Notes: a model not told the origin generated them from the sequence alone. Shown: positions 45,898-54,450, numbered from the stretch's first letter. The stretch is 64,000 nt of DNA from Paracoccaceae bacterium (GCA_014872815.1 WKFK01000014.1:248001-312000); one strand, 5' to 3'. Made by a program: numbers and translations.

Positions 45898-46506
45898 GTG
45901 AAGTATCACGACAATCATTGCACCATAAAAGGCAATGGATTGAAGGCTGTCAAATATGTCTCGGGTAGCTTTGAAATGACGGATGGACAAAAGAAGAAAG
46001 GCAAGCCGAAAGTTTACCAAACGGTCTTTAAGGAAACTCTGCCTGAGGTTTTCGATCATGTTTGGTATTTTAAAGTAACTTGCGGCCGCAAAGGATCTGA
46101 AGATGTCCGAGATGATTTCTTTGACTACAGCTTTGATCGTTCTGAGCAGCAGTGCATGGCACCATGTGCCTACGATGGGGCCGAGAAGTGGATTTCCGGG
46201 CACACAATGACGCATTCACCAAAAACGATGAACTTCTTCTGCAAGCTTGAGCTTACAATGTCCAATGATGAAGTGGTCCCAGTATTGCTCGGGCAAGCAG
46301 GCCGATTTGGCGAAATGAATACGCAAAATGTTTGGTTGATGCGGGGACCGGATTTATGTTTGAACGTGCACCCAAACAGGGTAACAAACGGGTTTTGTAT
46401 TGAGACACCGGACGAAAGCACCTGGGCGACAGGCGGATTGGGTCGCAAGCACTATGCGCTGGCCCCTTCTGATGAGTGTTTTGAAGTGATTGATAGGGCT
46501 TTATGA
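45898..46506 (+). CDS. Hypothetical protein, AT-richer than neighbours
   Basis: A 202-residue soluble protein that I do not recognise. It has eight cysteines, including CMAPC, CGRK and FFCK, many aromatic residues (DDFFDYSFDRS), and no signal peptide or membrane helix. GTG 45898 is chosen because GGGGAG lies eight bases upstream; a TTG at 45865 is also in frame. By eye its base composition and its Lys/Asn content differ from the GC-rich neighbours, which suggests recent acquisition. Its last six bases overlap the convergent TfoX-like gene. Confidence 0.65.
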   Translation: MKYHDNHCTIKGNGLKAVKYVSGSFEMTDGQKKKGKPKVYQTVFKETLPEVFDHVWYFKVTCGRKGSEDVRDDFFDYSFDRSEQQCMAPCAYDGAEKWISGHTMTHSPKTMNFFCKLELTMSNDEVVPVLLGQAGRFGEMNTQNVWLMRGPDLCLNVHPNRVTNGFCIETPDESTWATGGLGRKHYALAPSDECFEVIDRAL

Positions 46507-46836
46507 CCGCTGGGAGGGGCGTACTCCAATCTCGTTCATAAGGCGCTCAAACCTACTTAGATTTTCATCATGGGACTTGGCCTTGAGCGCGTCGAACCTC
46601 TTGCGCAGGGCGTCTTTTTCTTTGCCCTTACAGTCGTTCCAGGGGCGGCCTTGCAGACCCATCACCAAAACGTAGTAACCAATGAAATGCGGTTTTGTGC
46701 CGGTCTTGAGCAGGCGGGCGTAGGTTTCATCCGCGCCCAGCGTGCGGACTTCTTCCGCAGTGTGGATACCGGCGCGGGCGCAGGCCTCTTCATAGGCTGG
46801 GCCCAGGTTGCGAATGCTGGAAACTGGTTCTGACAT
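46501..46836 (-). CDS. TfoX/Sxy C-terminal domain protein
   Basis: A 111-residue protein with the TfoX C-terminal helix-hairpin-helix-like domain: SIRNLGPAYEEACARAGIHTAEEVRTLG, then LGADETYARLL. The N-terminal half found in full Sxy is absent. Stand-alone TfoX-C proteins are common in this group and have no proven competence role. It overlaps the hypothetical gene end and is preceded on the same strand by a 32-residue small ORF. Confidence 0.85.
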   Translation of the reverse strand: MSEPVSSIRNLGPAYEEACARAGIHTAEEVRTLGADETYARLLKTGTKPHFIGYYVLVMGLQGRPWNDCKGKEKDALRKRFDALKAKSHDENLSRFERLMNEIGVRPSQRS

Positions 46837-46908
46837 GGCGGCACATTAAACCGCCTGGTCCGGCAGGGGCAAGCGATGCCGTCAGCATTCTGAGTGCGAA
46901 ATCGGCGG

Positions 46909-47007
46909 TTAGATCATCGCCCAATCGCTGAAGATTGGTGTGTTGCTCGGCGCAGGCTTTGACTGCTTTTCCGGCTTGCGTGGCTGGTCTTTTTTGGACT
47001 GTGACAT
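46909..47007 (-). CDS. Small basic protein of 32 residues
   Basis: The complement encodes MSQSKKDQPRKPEKQ at the start and IFSDWAMI at the end, with stop TAA. It is very rich in Lys, Pro and Gln. The main support is a strong GGAGG ribosome site (plus-strand CCTCC at 47013-47017) at good spacing from the ATG. It lies upstream of the TfoX-C gene on the same strand, 72 bases away. No family is recognised; the short hydrophobic tail could mediate a protein contact. Confidence 0.55.
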   Translation of the reverse strand: MSQSKKDQPRKPEKQSKPAPSNTPIFSDWAMI

Positions 47008-47029
47008 AGTGTGCCTCCTTTGATGACAT

Positions 47030-47438
47030 GCCAGCACATCTCCCTTTCCCAAATATGGAGAGCGCTGCTCAATGTCTGAATGATTTTAAGTATCAAGGTG
47101 CGGTGGTGATGCCGGAAATGGGGCGTTTTTGTGCGGATCGGCTAAGAGTTGAGGCAAAGGAGATTAGGGTTTGTCAGAGTTTGATTGTGATTGGAATAGT
47201 GCGTGAGGTTGATTTTTTGTACGTATTTCATGTGGTTGGATTCTCTTCTTCATGTAATCTCGCCGGCTTTCGCTAAGGGAATATGAGGGTTTTGAGGTTG
47301 TTTCTCTTGCGCTTCGATCGCGTTATTGGCTTTGATGGACTTAAGTGATTTGAATAGATTTGTTGGGAATTCCACCACGCGATGATCTGCGATTGTGCGG
47401 AAAATTGCGGCATCACAACGATGGATTGGACGATTAAG
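47030..47438. other. Gene-free stretch of about 400 bases
   Basis: No coding region with a ribosome site and recognisable product was seen on either strand. The stretch is richer in T and G than its surroundings (GATTTTTTGTACG, GAGGTTGTTTCTC). It must hold the promoters for the 32-residue ORF leftwards and the membrane pair rightwards. A small RNA is possible but no family was recognised. Confidence 0.4.
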
Positions 47439-47696
47439 ATGGCCACAAAAGCAGAGTTGGAAGCGGAGCTGAAGCAACTGCGGGCGGAGTTGTCGGAGCG
47501 GGATGCAGCGTTGGATGCTGCGAAAGCCTCTAGAACGGACGCAGATCATGAAACTGAGTTGGAGGACGACTCGCCGAGTTTAGAAACCGACATCGGCGAA
47601 ATTCTGGCCGAGTTGGAAGAATTTCCCCATAAACAGCCATTGATGTTTGCGCTGGGGGCTTTTGCCGTGGGCTACCTGATTGGCCGGATGAAATAG
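47439..47696 (+). CDS. Small YqjD/ElaB-like membrane-anchored protein
   Basis: About 85 residues. An N-terminal coiled coil (KAELEAELKQLRAELSERDAALDAAKA) is followed by an acidic stretch (ELEDDSPSLETDIGEI) and one C-terminal helix (PLMFALGAFAVGYLIGRMK). This plan matches YqjD/ElaB proteins that tether ribosomes to the inner membrane, though sequence identity is not clear. ATG 47421 is an alternative start; neither has a strong ribosome site. It is followed by a YqjE-like gene, as in enterobacteria. Confidence 0.7.
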   Translation: MATKAELEAELKQLRAELSERDAALDAAKASRTDADHETELEDDSPSLETDIGEILAELEEFPHKQPLMFALGAFAVGYLIGRMK

Positions 47697-47706
47697 GAGC
47701 AGGACA

Positions 47707-48180
47707 ATGAGCAATCGAATTTCGCGCAATATATCCATCATCCTCCGCTCCGAAAGATTGATCGCGCAACGGCATCTTGCTGTGTTGCGGCGTCAGACCG
47801 GCTTGATGGTGATGGCATTGGTTGTGTCGGGCATTGGGCTGGTGATGTTGAACGTGGCCGGATTCTTTGCGTTGGAAGAGGTGATGACACCGGCAGCAGC
47901 AGCCTTGATTGTTGGCGTGGTGAACTTTGTGCTCGCGGGGCTGTTTGTGGCTCTGGCAGCGTCCAAATCTGGCATCGATGAAGACGTCACTGCAGTCACA
48001 GAGGTGCGTGACATGGCGATTGAAGATCTGGAAGCGGAGGTGCGTCAGGCAGCGGATGAGGCCAAGTCCGCTGTGGATGCGGTGAAAGCCATGGCCGCGA
48101 ATCCCTTGGGCGGGATCGCACCAAGCGTCGCCGCTGGCATCGCCAAGGCGGTTGTAAAATCTATGAAGTCTAAAGAATAA
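47707..48180 (+). CDS. Phage-holin-like (YqjE/DUF1469) membrane protein
   Basis: A 157-residue protein with two hydrophobic helices (LMVMALVVSGIGLVMLNVAGFF and AAALIVGVVNFVLAGLFVAL) and a charged, helical C-terminal tail (EDLEAEVRQAADEAKSAVDAV). It belongs to the Phage_holin_3_6/YqjE group, whose members are ordinary chromosomal proteins rather than lysis factors. It lies 10 bases after the YqjD-like gene. Confidence 0.75.
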   Translation: MSNRISRNISIILRSERLIAQRHLAVLRRQTGLMVMALVVSGIGLVMLNVAGFFALEEVMTPAAAALIVGVVNFVLAGLFVALAASKSGIDEDVTAVTEVRDMAIEDLEAEVRQAADEAKSAVDAVKAMAANPLGGIAPSVAAGIAKAVVKSMKSKE

Positions 48181-48202
48181 GCGGCTGAATCTGCGGACTA
48201 GC

Positions 48203-49360
48203 CTACAACGTAACGATTTTGACGTTGTTGCCTTTCGCTGCCAGAGCCACTTTGCCTTCACATAGGCGCAGCGCATCTGCGCCGAAGACCTCATGACGCC
48301 AGCCATGCAGTGCCTGCACGTCGCGGCTGCCAGACGCGAGTGCGTCCAGATCGGCAGAGGATGCGATCAGTTTGGGAGCGACGCTGGAGCTTTCGGTTTT
48401 GGCTTTCAGCAGGACACGCAACAGATCAGCCAAAGCCGGGTTCACCTGGAGCTTGTCATCGCGTTTGGGAAGGCGCGGCATCTGATCTTGGGGACACTCT
48501 TTGCCAGCTTTCACCGCGGCTAGAATGCCATCGGCAATCTCGCCCTTGCGCGCCTCGCGCAACAGTAGGCGAGAACGGCCAAGCTCGTTCATATTGCCTG
48601 GTTTGGTAGAAGCCAGCTCGACAAGAGCGTCGTCCTTGAACACACGGTTACGAGGGATGTTGCGGCTTTGGGCGTGGGCTTCACGGAATTTCGCCAACTC
48701 GCGCACGATGGCGAGAAATTTTGGCGATGTGGTGCGGGTTTTCACGCGCTTCCAGGCGTCTTCCGGATCGATGATGTAGGTTTCCGGGCGGGTCAGAAGC
48801 TGTAGCTCTTCCTCAACCCAATGGGCGCGGCCGGTTTCAGCGAGTTTGGCGGAGAGAAACTCGTAGATCTTGCGTAGGTGGGTCACGTCACCAATGGCGT
48901 AGGTTTTCTGCGCATCGGTCAATGGGCGGCGGGACCAGTCGGTGAAGCGGGAGCTTTTATCCAAGCTCTGTTTGGCAATTTTGCGCACTAATGTTTCGTA
49001 ACCTGCCTGCTCGCCAAAGCCGCAAACCATGGCGGCAACCTGCGTGTCAAACAGCGGATCGGGGAACACACCCGCTTCCACAAAGAAGATTTCCAGGTCC
49101 TGACGCGCAGCGTGGAACACCTTCACAACATTGGTGTCGCGAAAGAGCTCAAACATTGGCTCCAGGGACATGCCGTCTACCAGCGGATCGACCAGAACGG
49201 CGTTTTCTGTGCCGTCGCCAGGCATCGCCATCTGCACCAAGCAAAGCTTGGAATAGTAGGTACGCTCGCGCAGGAATTCCGTGTCGATGGTCACATAAGG
49301 CTCTTTGCGCGCCATTTCACAGAATTGCGCGAGCTCTTCGGTCGTCGTGAGGGTTTTCAT
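48203..49360 (-). CDS. rnd: Ribonuclease D
   Basis: A 385-residue 3'-5' exoribonuclease that trims tRNA and other stable RNA. DEDD motifs are visible: TIDTEFLRERTYYSKLCLVQ (Exo I), KVFHAARQDLEIFF (Exo II) and YAIGDVTHLRKIYEFL (Exo III). An HRDC domain follows (REAHAQSRNIPRNRVFKDDAL). It is monocistronic; a perfect DnaA-box sequence lies 36 bases upstream. Confidence 0.95.
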   Translation of the reverse strand: MKTLTTTEELAQFCEMARKEPYVTIDTEFLRERTYYSKLCLVQMAMPGDGTENAVLVDPLVDGMSLEPMFELFRDTNVVKVFHAARQDLEIFFVEAGVFPDPLFDTQVAAMVCGFGEQAGYETLVRKIAKQSLDKSSRFTDWSRRPLTDAQKTYAIGDVTHLRKIYEFLSAKLAETGRAHWVEEELQLLTRPETYIIDPEDAWKRVKTRTTSPKFLAIVRELAKFREAHAQSRNIPRNRVFKDDALVELASTKPGNMNELGRSRLLLREARKGEIADGILAAVKAGKECPQDQMPRLPKRDDKLQVNPALADLLRVLLKAKTESSSVAPKLIASSADLDALASGSRDVQALHGWRHEVFGADALRLCEGKVALAAKGNNVKIVTL

Positions 49361-49395
49361 ATGCAGCGTGTCTTCTTGGTGTGTTCTGTAAAGCT

Positions 49396-49404
49396 GTGGA
49401 TAAC
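49396..49404 (-). promoter_or_regulatory. Perfect DnaA-box 9-mer upstream of rnd
   Basis: The plus strand reads TGTGGATAA, the complement of the DnaA consensus TTATCCACA. It sits inside a small inverted repeat (GCTGT-GGATA-ACAGC, 49394-49408). A single box is not an origin; it could mark DnaA-dependent control of rnd or be chance. Confidence 0.4.
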
Positions 49405-49445
49405 AGCACTACGCACAAACGTAGAGGAAAGCAATTGATCCACTC

Positions 49446-50039
49446 TTAAAGAGTGATTGGTGTGGTATTTCCTGCCGCAAATTGGCGCAGAACCGCTGGG
49501 TAGAGCTTGTGTTCCTGTACCAAAACGCGTGCTGCCAGCTTCTCTGGTGTGTCGTCAGCCTCTACTGGCACGCGGGCCTGGCCTAGGATTGGACCGTCGT
49601 CCAGTGCAGGAGTCACAAGGTGCACCGTACAGCCATGTTCATTGTCGCCAGCTTCCAATGCGCGGGCATGGGTGTGCAGACCTTTGTATTTTGGCAGCAG
49701 GGACGGGTGGATATTGAGCATCCGGCCTTCCCATGGCGCCACAAAACCTTCTGTCAGAACACGCATGAAGCCTGCAAGACACAGTATGTCCGGTTGGACC
49801 TTATTAAGTTCCGCCTGAAGCGCGGCCTCAAACGCGGGACGGTCGCCTTTGTAGGGGCGGTGATCAACTGCGACGGTTTTCACGCCCATGGCTTCGGCCT
49901 TGGCTAAGCCGCCCGCTTCGGCACTGTTAGCGAGTACCAAAACGGGTTCCGCCGCGTGGCCGGGTTGCGCCATGTCTTCGAGCAGGCGAACCATATTGGA
50001 TCCGCTGCCCGAAATGAAAATCGCGACGCGTTTCTTCAC
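49446..50039 (-). CDS. purN: Phosphoribosylglycinamide formyltransferase
   Basis: GAR transformylase of purine synthesis, 197 residues, using 10-formyl-THF. Motifs are [16 protein letters not shown] at the N-terminus, [12 protein letters not shown], the catalytic [22 protein letters not shown] region (reads MLNIHPS), and [13 protein letters not shown]. It overlaps purM by four bases. Confidence 0.96.
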   Translation of the reverse strand: MKKRVAIFISGSGSNMVRLLEDMAQPGHAAEPVLVLANSAEAGGLAKAEAMGVKTVAVDHRPYKGDRPAFEAALQAELNKVQPDILCLAGFMRVLTEGFVAPWEGRMLNIHPSLLPKYKGLHTHARALEAGDNEHGCTVHLVTPALDDGPILGQARVPVEADDTPEKLAARVLVQEHKLYPAVLRQFAAGNTTPITL

Positions 50040-51085
50040 AGGAGGGACCCTGTGTATGAGACGCCTTCACCGACTTTTACTGTGCCCAGTGTGTAAACGG
50101 TTTCGCCTTGCTCTTGCAGCAGGGCGGTCAGGGCCTCGGCTTGGTCGGCTTCAACGGAGAGGATCATGCCAACGCCACAGTTGAAAGTTTTGAGAATTTC
50201 GGCTTCTTCCATGCCACCAGTTTTGGCGAGCCATTGGAACACGGGTGGCAATTCCCATGCGCTGAGGTCGATGTGACCGGACAGGCCTTCCGGCAGCACA
50301 CGCGGCAGGTTCTCGGTCAGGCCGCCGCCGGTGATGTGGGCCAATGCGTGCACACCGCCTGCGCGGACTGCGGCGAGGCATTGTTTCACATAGAGACGGG
50401 TCGGGGTCAGAAGCGCCGCGCCAAGGGTTTGGCTGTTGTCCCATGGGCATGCGTCGTCCCACTTGAGGCCAGACACTTCGACGAGCTTGCGGACGAGGCT
50501 GTAGCCGTTGGAGTGCACGCCATTGGAGGCAAGGCCCAGAAGCACGTTGCCTTCTTTCACACCTGCGGGCAGGTCCGCGCCGCGCTCCATGGCGCCAACA
50601 GAAAAGCCTGCGAGGTCAAAGTCACCAGCTTCATACATGCCAGGCATTTCGGCGGTTTCGCCGCCGATCAGGGCGCAGCCGGATTGGTAGCATCCTTCGG
50701 CGATGCCTTCGATGATGCGCGCTGCTGTTTCGGTTTCCAGTTTGCCGGTGGCAAAATAGTCTAGGAAGAAGAGCGGCTCTGCACCCTGGCAGACCAGATC
50801 GTTCACACACATGGCAACCAGATCAATGCCGACGCCGTCAACGTTGTCGGTGTCGATCGCAATGCGCAGTTTGGTGCCAACGCCGTCGGTGGCGCCGACG
50901 AGGATTGGATCGGTGTAGCCCGCGTCCTTGAGGTCAAACAAAGCGCCAAAGCCGCCCAAGCCTGCCATCACGCCGGAACGTGAGGTGCGTTTTGCGGCGG
51001 GCTTGATGCGCTCCACCAGTGCGTTGCCTGCGTCAATGTCCACACCTGCATCCGCGTAGGTGATGCCGTTTTTGCCGTCGCTCAT
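50036..51085 (-). CDS. purM: Phosphoribosylformylglycinamidine cyclo-ligase
   Basis: AIR synthetase of purine synthesis, 349 residues. Motifs are [34 protein letters not shown], and the ATP-binding glycine-rich [13 protein letters not shown]. An AAGGA ribosome site precedes the ATG. It forms the purM-purN operon; the other purine operon in the window is purC-S-Q. Confidence 0.97.
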   Translation of the reverse strand: MSDGKNGITYADAGVDIDAGNALVERIKPAAKRTSRSGVMAGLGGFGALFDLKDAGYTDPILVGATDGVGTKLRIAIDTDNVDGVGIDLVAMCVNDLVCQGAEPLFFLDYFATGKLETETAARIIEGIAEGCYQSGCALIGGETAEMPGMYEAGDFDLAGFSVGAMERGADLPAGVKEGNVLLGLASNGVHSNGYSLVRKLVEVSGLKWDDACPWDNSQTLGAALLTPTRLYVKQCLAAVRAGGVHALAHITGGGLTENLPRVLPEGLSGHIDLSAWELPPVFQWLAKTGGMEEAEILKTFNCGVGMILSVEADQAEALTALLQEQGETVYTLGTVKVGEGVSYTGSLL

Positions 51086-51156
51086 GGGGTATGTCCTTAC
51101 AATCCGATGCTTGGCGTGGTCCTTACTGCATTGGCTCGGCGATTGGAACAGGGGAA

Positions 51157-51184
51157 TGCACCGCCTGTGGTGACAGGCGGTGCA
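51157..51184. other. Perfect 12-base inverted repeat between the MBL hydrolase and purM genes
   Basis: TGCACCGCCTGT and ACAGGCGGTGCA are separated by GGTG, giving a strong hairpin on either strand. No T-run follows, so it is either a Rho-assisted terminator for the metallo-hydrolase transcript or a protein site upstream of purM. Confidence 0.5.
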
Positions 51185-51193
51185 AGTGCAGCA

Positions 51194-52159
51194 TCAGGTG
51201 CCGTATTGCCATGGGGCAGGTTGGTAAGCGTAGCCATTTGCAGACTTGCGCACTTTGCCGAGGCCGGGGAAGTCGAGGTGCGCGCCGGTGACCAGCAGGT
51301 TGTCGGCAGAAGCCCGATCAAACATGCTGAGACGGGTGTCCACCGTTTGAGTGGCGTCGGTGTCAAAGGCGATGGTGAGGCTTGGATTGTCAAACTGCAG
51401 TGCGGTCATATGCACCAGATCGCCCCAGAACAGGAGTTGATCGTTGCCAGTTTGCAGCAGATACCCTGCGTGGCCGGGGGTGTGACCTGGTAGCGGTAGG
51501 CTGGTTAGGCCGGGTAGAATGTCCTGTTCACCGTTGTGCAGGATCATGCGGTCGGCATAGGGGGCAACGGTGTTGCGTGCAATTTGGAAGAAGCCACGCG
51601 AACTTTCTGGCACGCTCGCCATAATTGCGTCGTCATGCCAGAACCCATACTCGGTTTGTCCGACAGCCAATTGCGCGTTCACAAAAACAGCCTGTCCATT
51701 TGCATCAATCAACCCGCCGGAATGATCGGGGTGAATGTGGGTGAGCGCGACCATGTCTATTGAGGCGGGACTGATGTTGTGAGCATTTAGGGCTTTGCTG
51801 AGGTCGCCCATGGTGTCACCAAGGAAGGAACTGGTGCCCGCATCGATCAATACGCGGCGCCCGCCAATTTCTACCAGAAATGCGTTGACCGGAATGCGCA
51901 CGCCGGCTGGGTAGAGTTTCTGTTGAGCTCTTTCCAAAGCCACGCTGACGCTTGCCTCGTCGAAACCAGGTATAATTGCAGGCGCTGCATCCAGATACCC
52001 GTCGAGTAGGGCGATGACCGTCGCATCTCCTACGGTGAAGCGATAGGTGCCCTGGAACGGTTTTTCGGACGTTTGCGAGGCCAAGACCGGCGCGGGTGCG
52101 GCCGCAAGGGCAGGGGCTGCGGCGGCGCTGAACAGGAAGTTTCTGCGGGTGATCGACAT
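51194..52159 (-). CDS. Tat-exported metallo-beta-lactamase-fold hydrolase
   Basis: A 321-residue secreted hydrolase. The Tat signal (SITRRNFLFSAAAAPALAAA) is cleaved near VLASQ. Zinc-binding motifs of the MBL fold are THIHPDHSGG (about residue 140), GHTPGHAG and WGDLVH. Similar proteins include lactonases and arylsulfatase-type enzymes; the substrate cannot be assigned. The ATG at 52159 is chosen because the signal begins there; the frame runs open upstream across the promoter. It is divergent from a LysR gene that probably controls it. Confidence 0.85.
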   Translation of the reverse strand: MSITRRNFLFSAAAAPALAAAPAPVLASQTSEKPFQGTYRFTVGDATVIALLDGYLDAAPAIIPGFDEASVSVALERAQQKLYPAGVRIPVNAFLVEIGGRRVLIDAGTSSFLGDTMGDLSKALNAHNISPASIDMVALTHIHPDHSGGLIDANGQAVFVNAQLAVGQTEYGFWHDDAIMASVPESSRGFFQIARNTVAPYADRMILHNGEQDILPGLTSLPLPGHTPGHAGYLLQTGNDQLLFWGDLVHMTALQFDNPSLTIAFDTDATQTVDTRLSMFDRASADNLLVTGAHLDFPGLGKVRKSANGYAYQPAPWQYGT

Positions 52160-52285
52160 AAGGGTCTCCAATATCCCTGAAGCAAATTTTGGGTCCAGCT
52201 TGTGCTGGTATCGGCTATCTATGCTTGATAATTTGACCGCGGTACCGATGTGATGGTGATATCGGGTATAAGGAGTGCTTATAGC

Positions 52286-53218
52286 ATGGACCGAATGAGT
52301 TTGATGGAGACCTTTGTGAGTGCGCTTGCGGAGGGAAGTCTCTCTGGTGCGGGACAGCAGCGTGGTATCTCGCAATCTGCGGCCAGTCAGCAAATTCGCC
52401 AGTTGGAAACCCACATCGGACAGCAATTGTTGCATCGGTCTCCGCAAGGTGTGTCTGCCACCCGGGCCGGGGTTTTGGTGCAGGAGCATGCGCAAAAGCT
52501 TTTGGAGCGTTACGAGTTGATGCTGGCCGAATTGGAAGCATTGGATGGGGATGTTGCGGGCACCATACGGATCAATACTGGCAACTTCCTGGGACGTGTG
52601 GTGTTTGGACCTGTGTTGATTGAGCTGGGTAAGGCGCATCCGGATTTGGACATCGTGCTTCGGATGGAAGATCGTTTGGTCGATGTGGTGCGCGAAGGCT
52701 ACGACTTGGCTATTCGCGCAGGAAGATTGGGCGACACCTCCGGATTTGGACGCAAAATTGCGTCTCTGGAGACGGTGTTTTTTGCGACCCCAAGTTATTT
52801 GGACAAGCAAGGGCGCCCCGAAGCGCCGGAAGATATGAAACGACTGAAATTTATTCAGCACCACGAAGATAAGACCGCGGGCTTTTTTGATGTGAAGCGT
52901 GATGGTCAAACCTATCAAGCGCCTATTCGTGTGGGTTTCACAGCGGACGATCCCGAAATCATCCTGAAAGCCGTGCGCACGGGCATGGGCTATACCCGCG
53001 CCGCGCGTATGCTGATCCAAAAAGAGTTGGACGCGGGCATCTACGAAGTGGTGCTTCCTGAGTTTGGAGCGCCAAGCAAAGACGTGTTTGCAATTTCGCC
53101 AACAAAGACCATCGCCGGGTCAAAAATTGATCTCGTGATCAATGCTTTCGTCGACAAATTGGTTGCGTTACGCCGCCAAGCGGAAATCAAATTGGTGGAA
53201 GGCAAACTGTCCGCTTGA
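52286..53218 (+). CDS. LysR-family transcriptional regulator
   Basis: A 310-residue regulator. The N-terminal helix-turn-helix is FVSALAEGSLSGAGQQRGISQSAASQQIRQLE and the effector-binding domain follows (GTIRINTGNFLGRVVFGPVL; VDVVREGYDLAIRAGRL). ATG 52286 has AAGGAG ten bases upstream. It is divergent from the MBL-fold hydrolase across 126 bases that contain repeats of a GGTATCGG-like word. Ligand unknown. Confidence 0.9.
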   Translation: MDRMSLMETFVSALAEGSLSGAGQQRGISQSAASQQIRQLETHIGQQLLHRSPQGVSATRAGVLVQEHAQKLLERYELMLAELEALDGDVAGTIRINTGNFLGRVVFGPVLIELGKAHPDLDIVLRMEDRLVDVVREGYDLAIRAGRLGDTSGFGRKIASLETVFFATPSYLDKQGRPEAPEDMKRLKFIQHHEDKTAGFFDVKRDGQTYQAPIRVGFTADDPEIILKAVRTGMGYTRAARMLIQKELDAGIYEVVLPEFGAPSKDVFAISPTKTIAGSKIDLVINAFVDKLVALRRQAEIKLVEGKLSA

Positions 53219-53253
53219 CGCCACTGGCGGCATTTCATAACCAAGCACTTGGC

Positions 53254-53330
53254 GGGCCTGTAGCTCAATTGGTTAGAGCAGAGCGCTCATAACGCTTTGG
53301 TTGCGGGTTCAAGTCCTGCCGGGCCTACCA
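53254..53330 (+). tRNA. tRNA with CAT anticodon, most likely tRNA-Ile2 (lysidine)
   Basis: A complete 77-base cloverleaf with encoded CCA. The acceptor GGGCCTG pairs with CGGGCCT, including a G1-U72 wobble. The D-stem is GCTC/GAGC, the anticodon arm is GAGCG-CTCATAA-CGCTT, and the T-arm is GCGGG-TTCAAGT-CCTGC. The anticodon CAT fits Met or Ile2. The loop CTCATAA is that of E. coli tRNA-Ile2, and GGGCCTG matches the acceptor arm remembered for alphaproteobacterial tRNA-Ile(GAT), so Ile2, modified by TilS, is favoured over Met. Confidence 0.9.
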
Positions 53331-53373
53331 AAAATCCGCCAATTTACCCAAGGCAACTGGCTTTCTCTCTCGA

Positions 53374-53874
53374 TCAGCGAACGCGACGGTCTATACTATT
53401 GGTAAGCGCCTTGACGCGAATGGTGCGCACGCCGGCCATTTGCTGTTCTGTAAGGACAACAGCTGTGGTGACTTCTCGCGTCTGATCTGACCCGCCAATC
53501 ACGGGTTCTAACGGTGGACGGCCCATCAAATTTAGGGTTAGTACGCCACCATCAAGTGCAGCCTCTTCCGGTATAATCAAACGCGTATCTGATGTGCCGT
53601 GCACGGAGGACACGCCAATAGCCATGATCAATCTGCCTTCTGTGACACGATGCACTTCGACAGAGGTGACTTTATCGATTGGTAGGCCACGATACTCTTC
53701 GGTTTCCTTGGCAGCAAAGAAAGATCGTCCGTCTTCCGTTTTGTCTGGAATCAGAGGATTTACGGCTTCTACTGCAGCTGTGTCTTTGTCCCACCAATTT
53801 GCAGGGTTCCACCGTGATTGACAGGCGGACAACGCCAAGGTGGCGGTGAGCAATACTAAAACAGGTGTGCGCAT
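53374..53874 (-). CDS. Hypothetical lipoprotein
   Basis: A 166-residue protein with a lipoprotein signal: MRTPVLVLLTATLALSAC, lipobox LSAC, so it is lipidated at Cys18. The mature part begins QSRWNPANWWDKD and is mixed polar with no known catalytic motif. Similar small lipoproteins of unknown role are common in this family. It is a single gene between the tRNA and sufE. Confidence 0.8.
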   Translation of the reverse strand: MRTPVLVLLTATLALSACQSRWNPANWWDKDTAAVEAVNPLIPDKTEDGRSFFAAKETEEYRGLPIDKVTSVEVHRVTEGRLIMAIGVSSVHGTSDTRLIIPEEAALDGGVLTLNLMGRPPLEPVIGGSDQTREVTTAVVLTEQQMAGVRTIRVKALTNSIDRRVR

Positions 53875-54023
53875 CGATAGGCCTCATTCTTTGCATCATG
53901 GGTTAACCTATTCGTTTCGCCTTGAAAAGCTTCTGATGCGAGCACGGCGCGTAGGGGTGGACCTTTTTGATTGTGCAACATAGGTGAAAGAGCACCATTT
54001 GACGTCGCAGGAGTGATCGCACC

Positions 54024-54434
54024 ATGGCAACCGAGGCCTTTGAAGACATCGTTGAGGACTTTGAGTTCATTGAGGACTGGGAAGACCGCTATCGCTATGT
54101 GATCGAGCAAGGTAAAGACATGCCAGTACTGGATGAAGCACTTCGGGTTCCTGCAACGAAGGTGGATGGCTGTGCCAGTCAGGTGTGGCTGCATCCCACC
54201 ATTGAGGGCGGCGTGTTCCATTTTGAGGGCGCCAGTGACGCAATGATTGTCAGCGGGCTGATCGCGGTGTTGCGCAAGCTTTACAACGGCCTGAGCCTTG
54301 CCGAGGTGATTGCTGTGGATGCGCGGGCCGAGTTGGAGCGGTTGGGGCTCAACGAACATCTGTCGTCACAGCGCTCCAACGGGTTGCGGGCGATGATCGA
54401 GCGGATTCGTCTGGTCGCTACGGAAGCCGCTTGA
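54024..54434 (+). CDS. sufE: SufE-family sulfur-transfer protein
   Basis: A 136-residue protein that takes persulfide sulfur from SufS for Fe-S cluster assembly. It shows DFEFIEDWEDRYRYVIEQGKDMP near the start and the active-site Cys in KVDGCASQVWL, about residue 51. The length is normal. It is not next to other suf genes here. Confidence 0.93.
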   Translation: MATEAFEDIVEDFEFIEDWEDRYRYVIEQGKDMPVLDEALRVPATKVDGCASQVWLHPTIEGGVFHFEGASDAMIVSGLIAVLRKLYNGLSLAEVIAVDARAELERLGLNEHLSSQRSNGLRAMIERIRLVATEAA

Positions 54435-54450
54435 GATGTCCTTTGGGCGT

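Noticed and set aside
46790-47029. 79-residue ORF overlapping the TfoX-C start
   Set aside because: The same stretch holds a shorter frame (46909-47007) with a much better ribosome site, and the longer product has no recognisable features.
47707-48180. Holin-like protein as a sign of a prophage
   Set aside because: The family is YqjE-like and chromosomal, with no phage genes nearby.
51194-53020. 608-residue version of the metallo-hydrolase
   Set aside because: The first half lies opposite the LysR gene and the promoter region. A Tat signal begins at the ATG at 52159.
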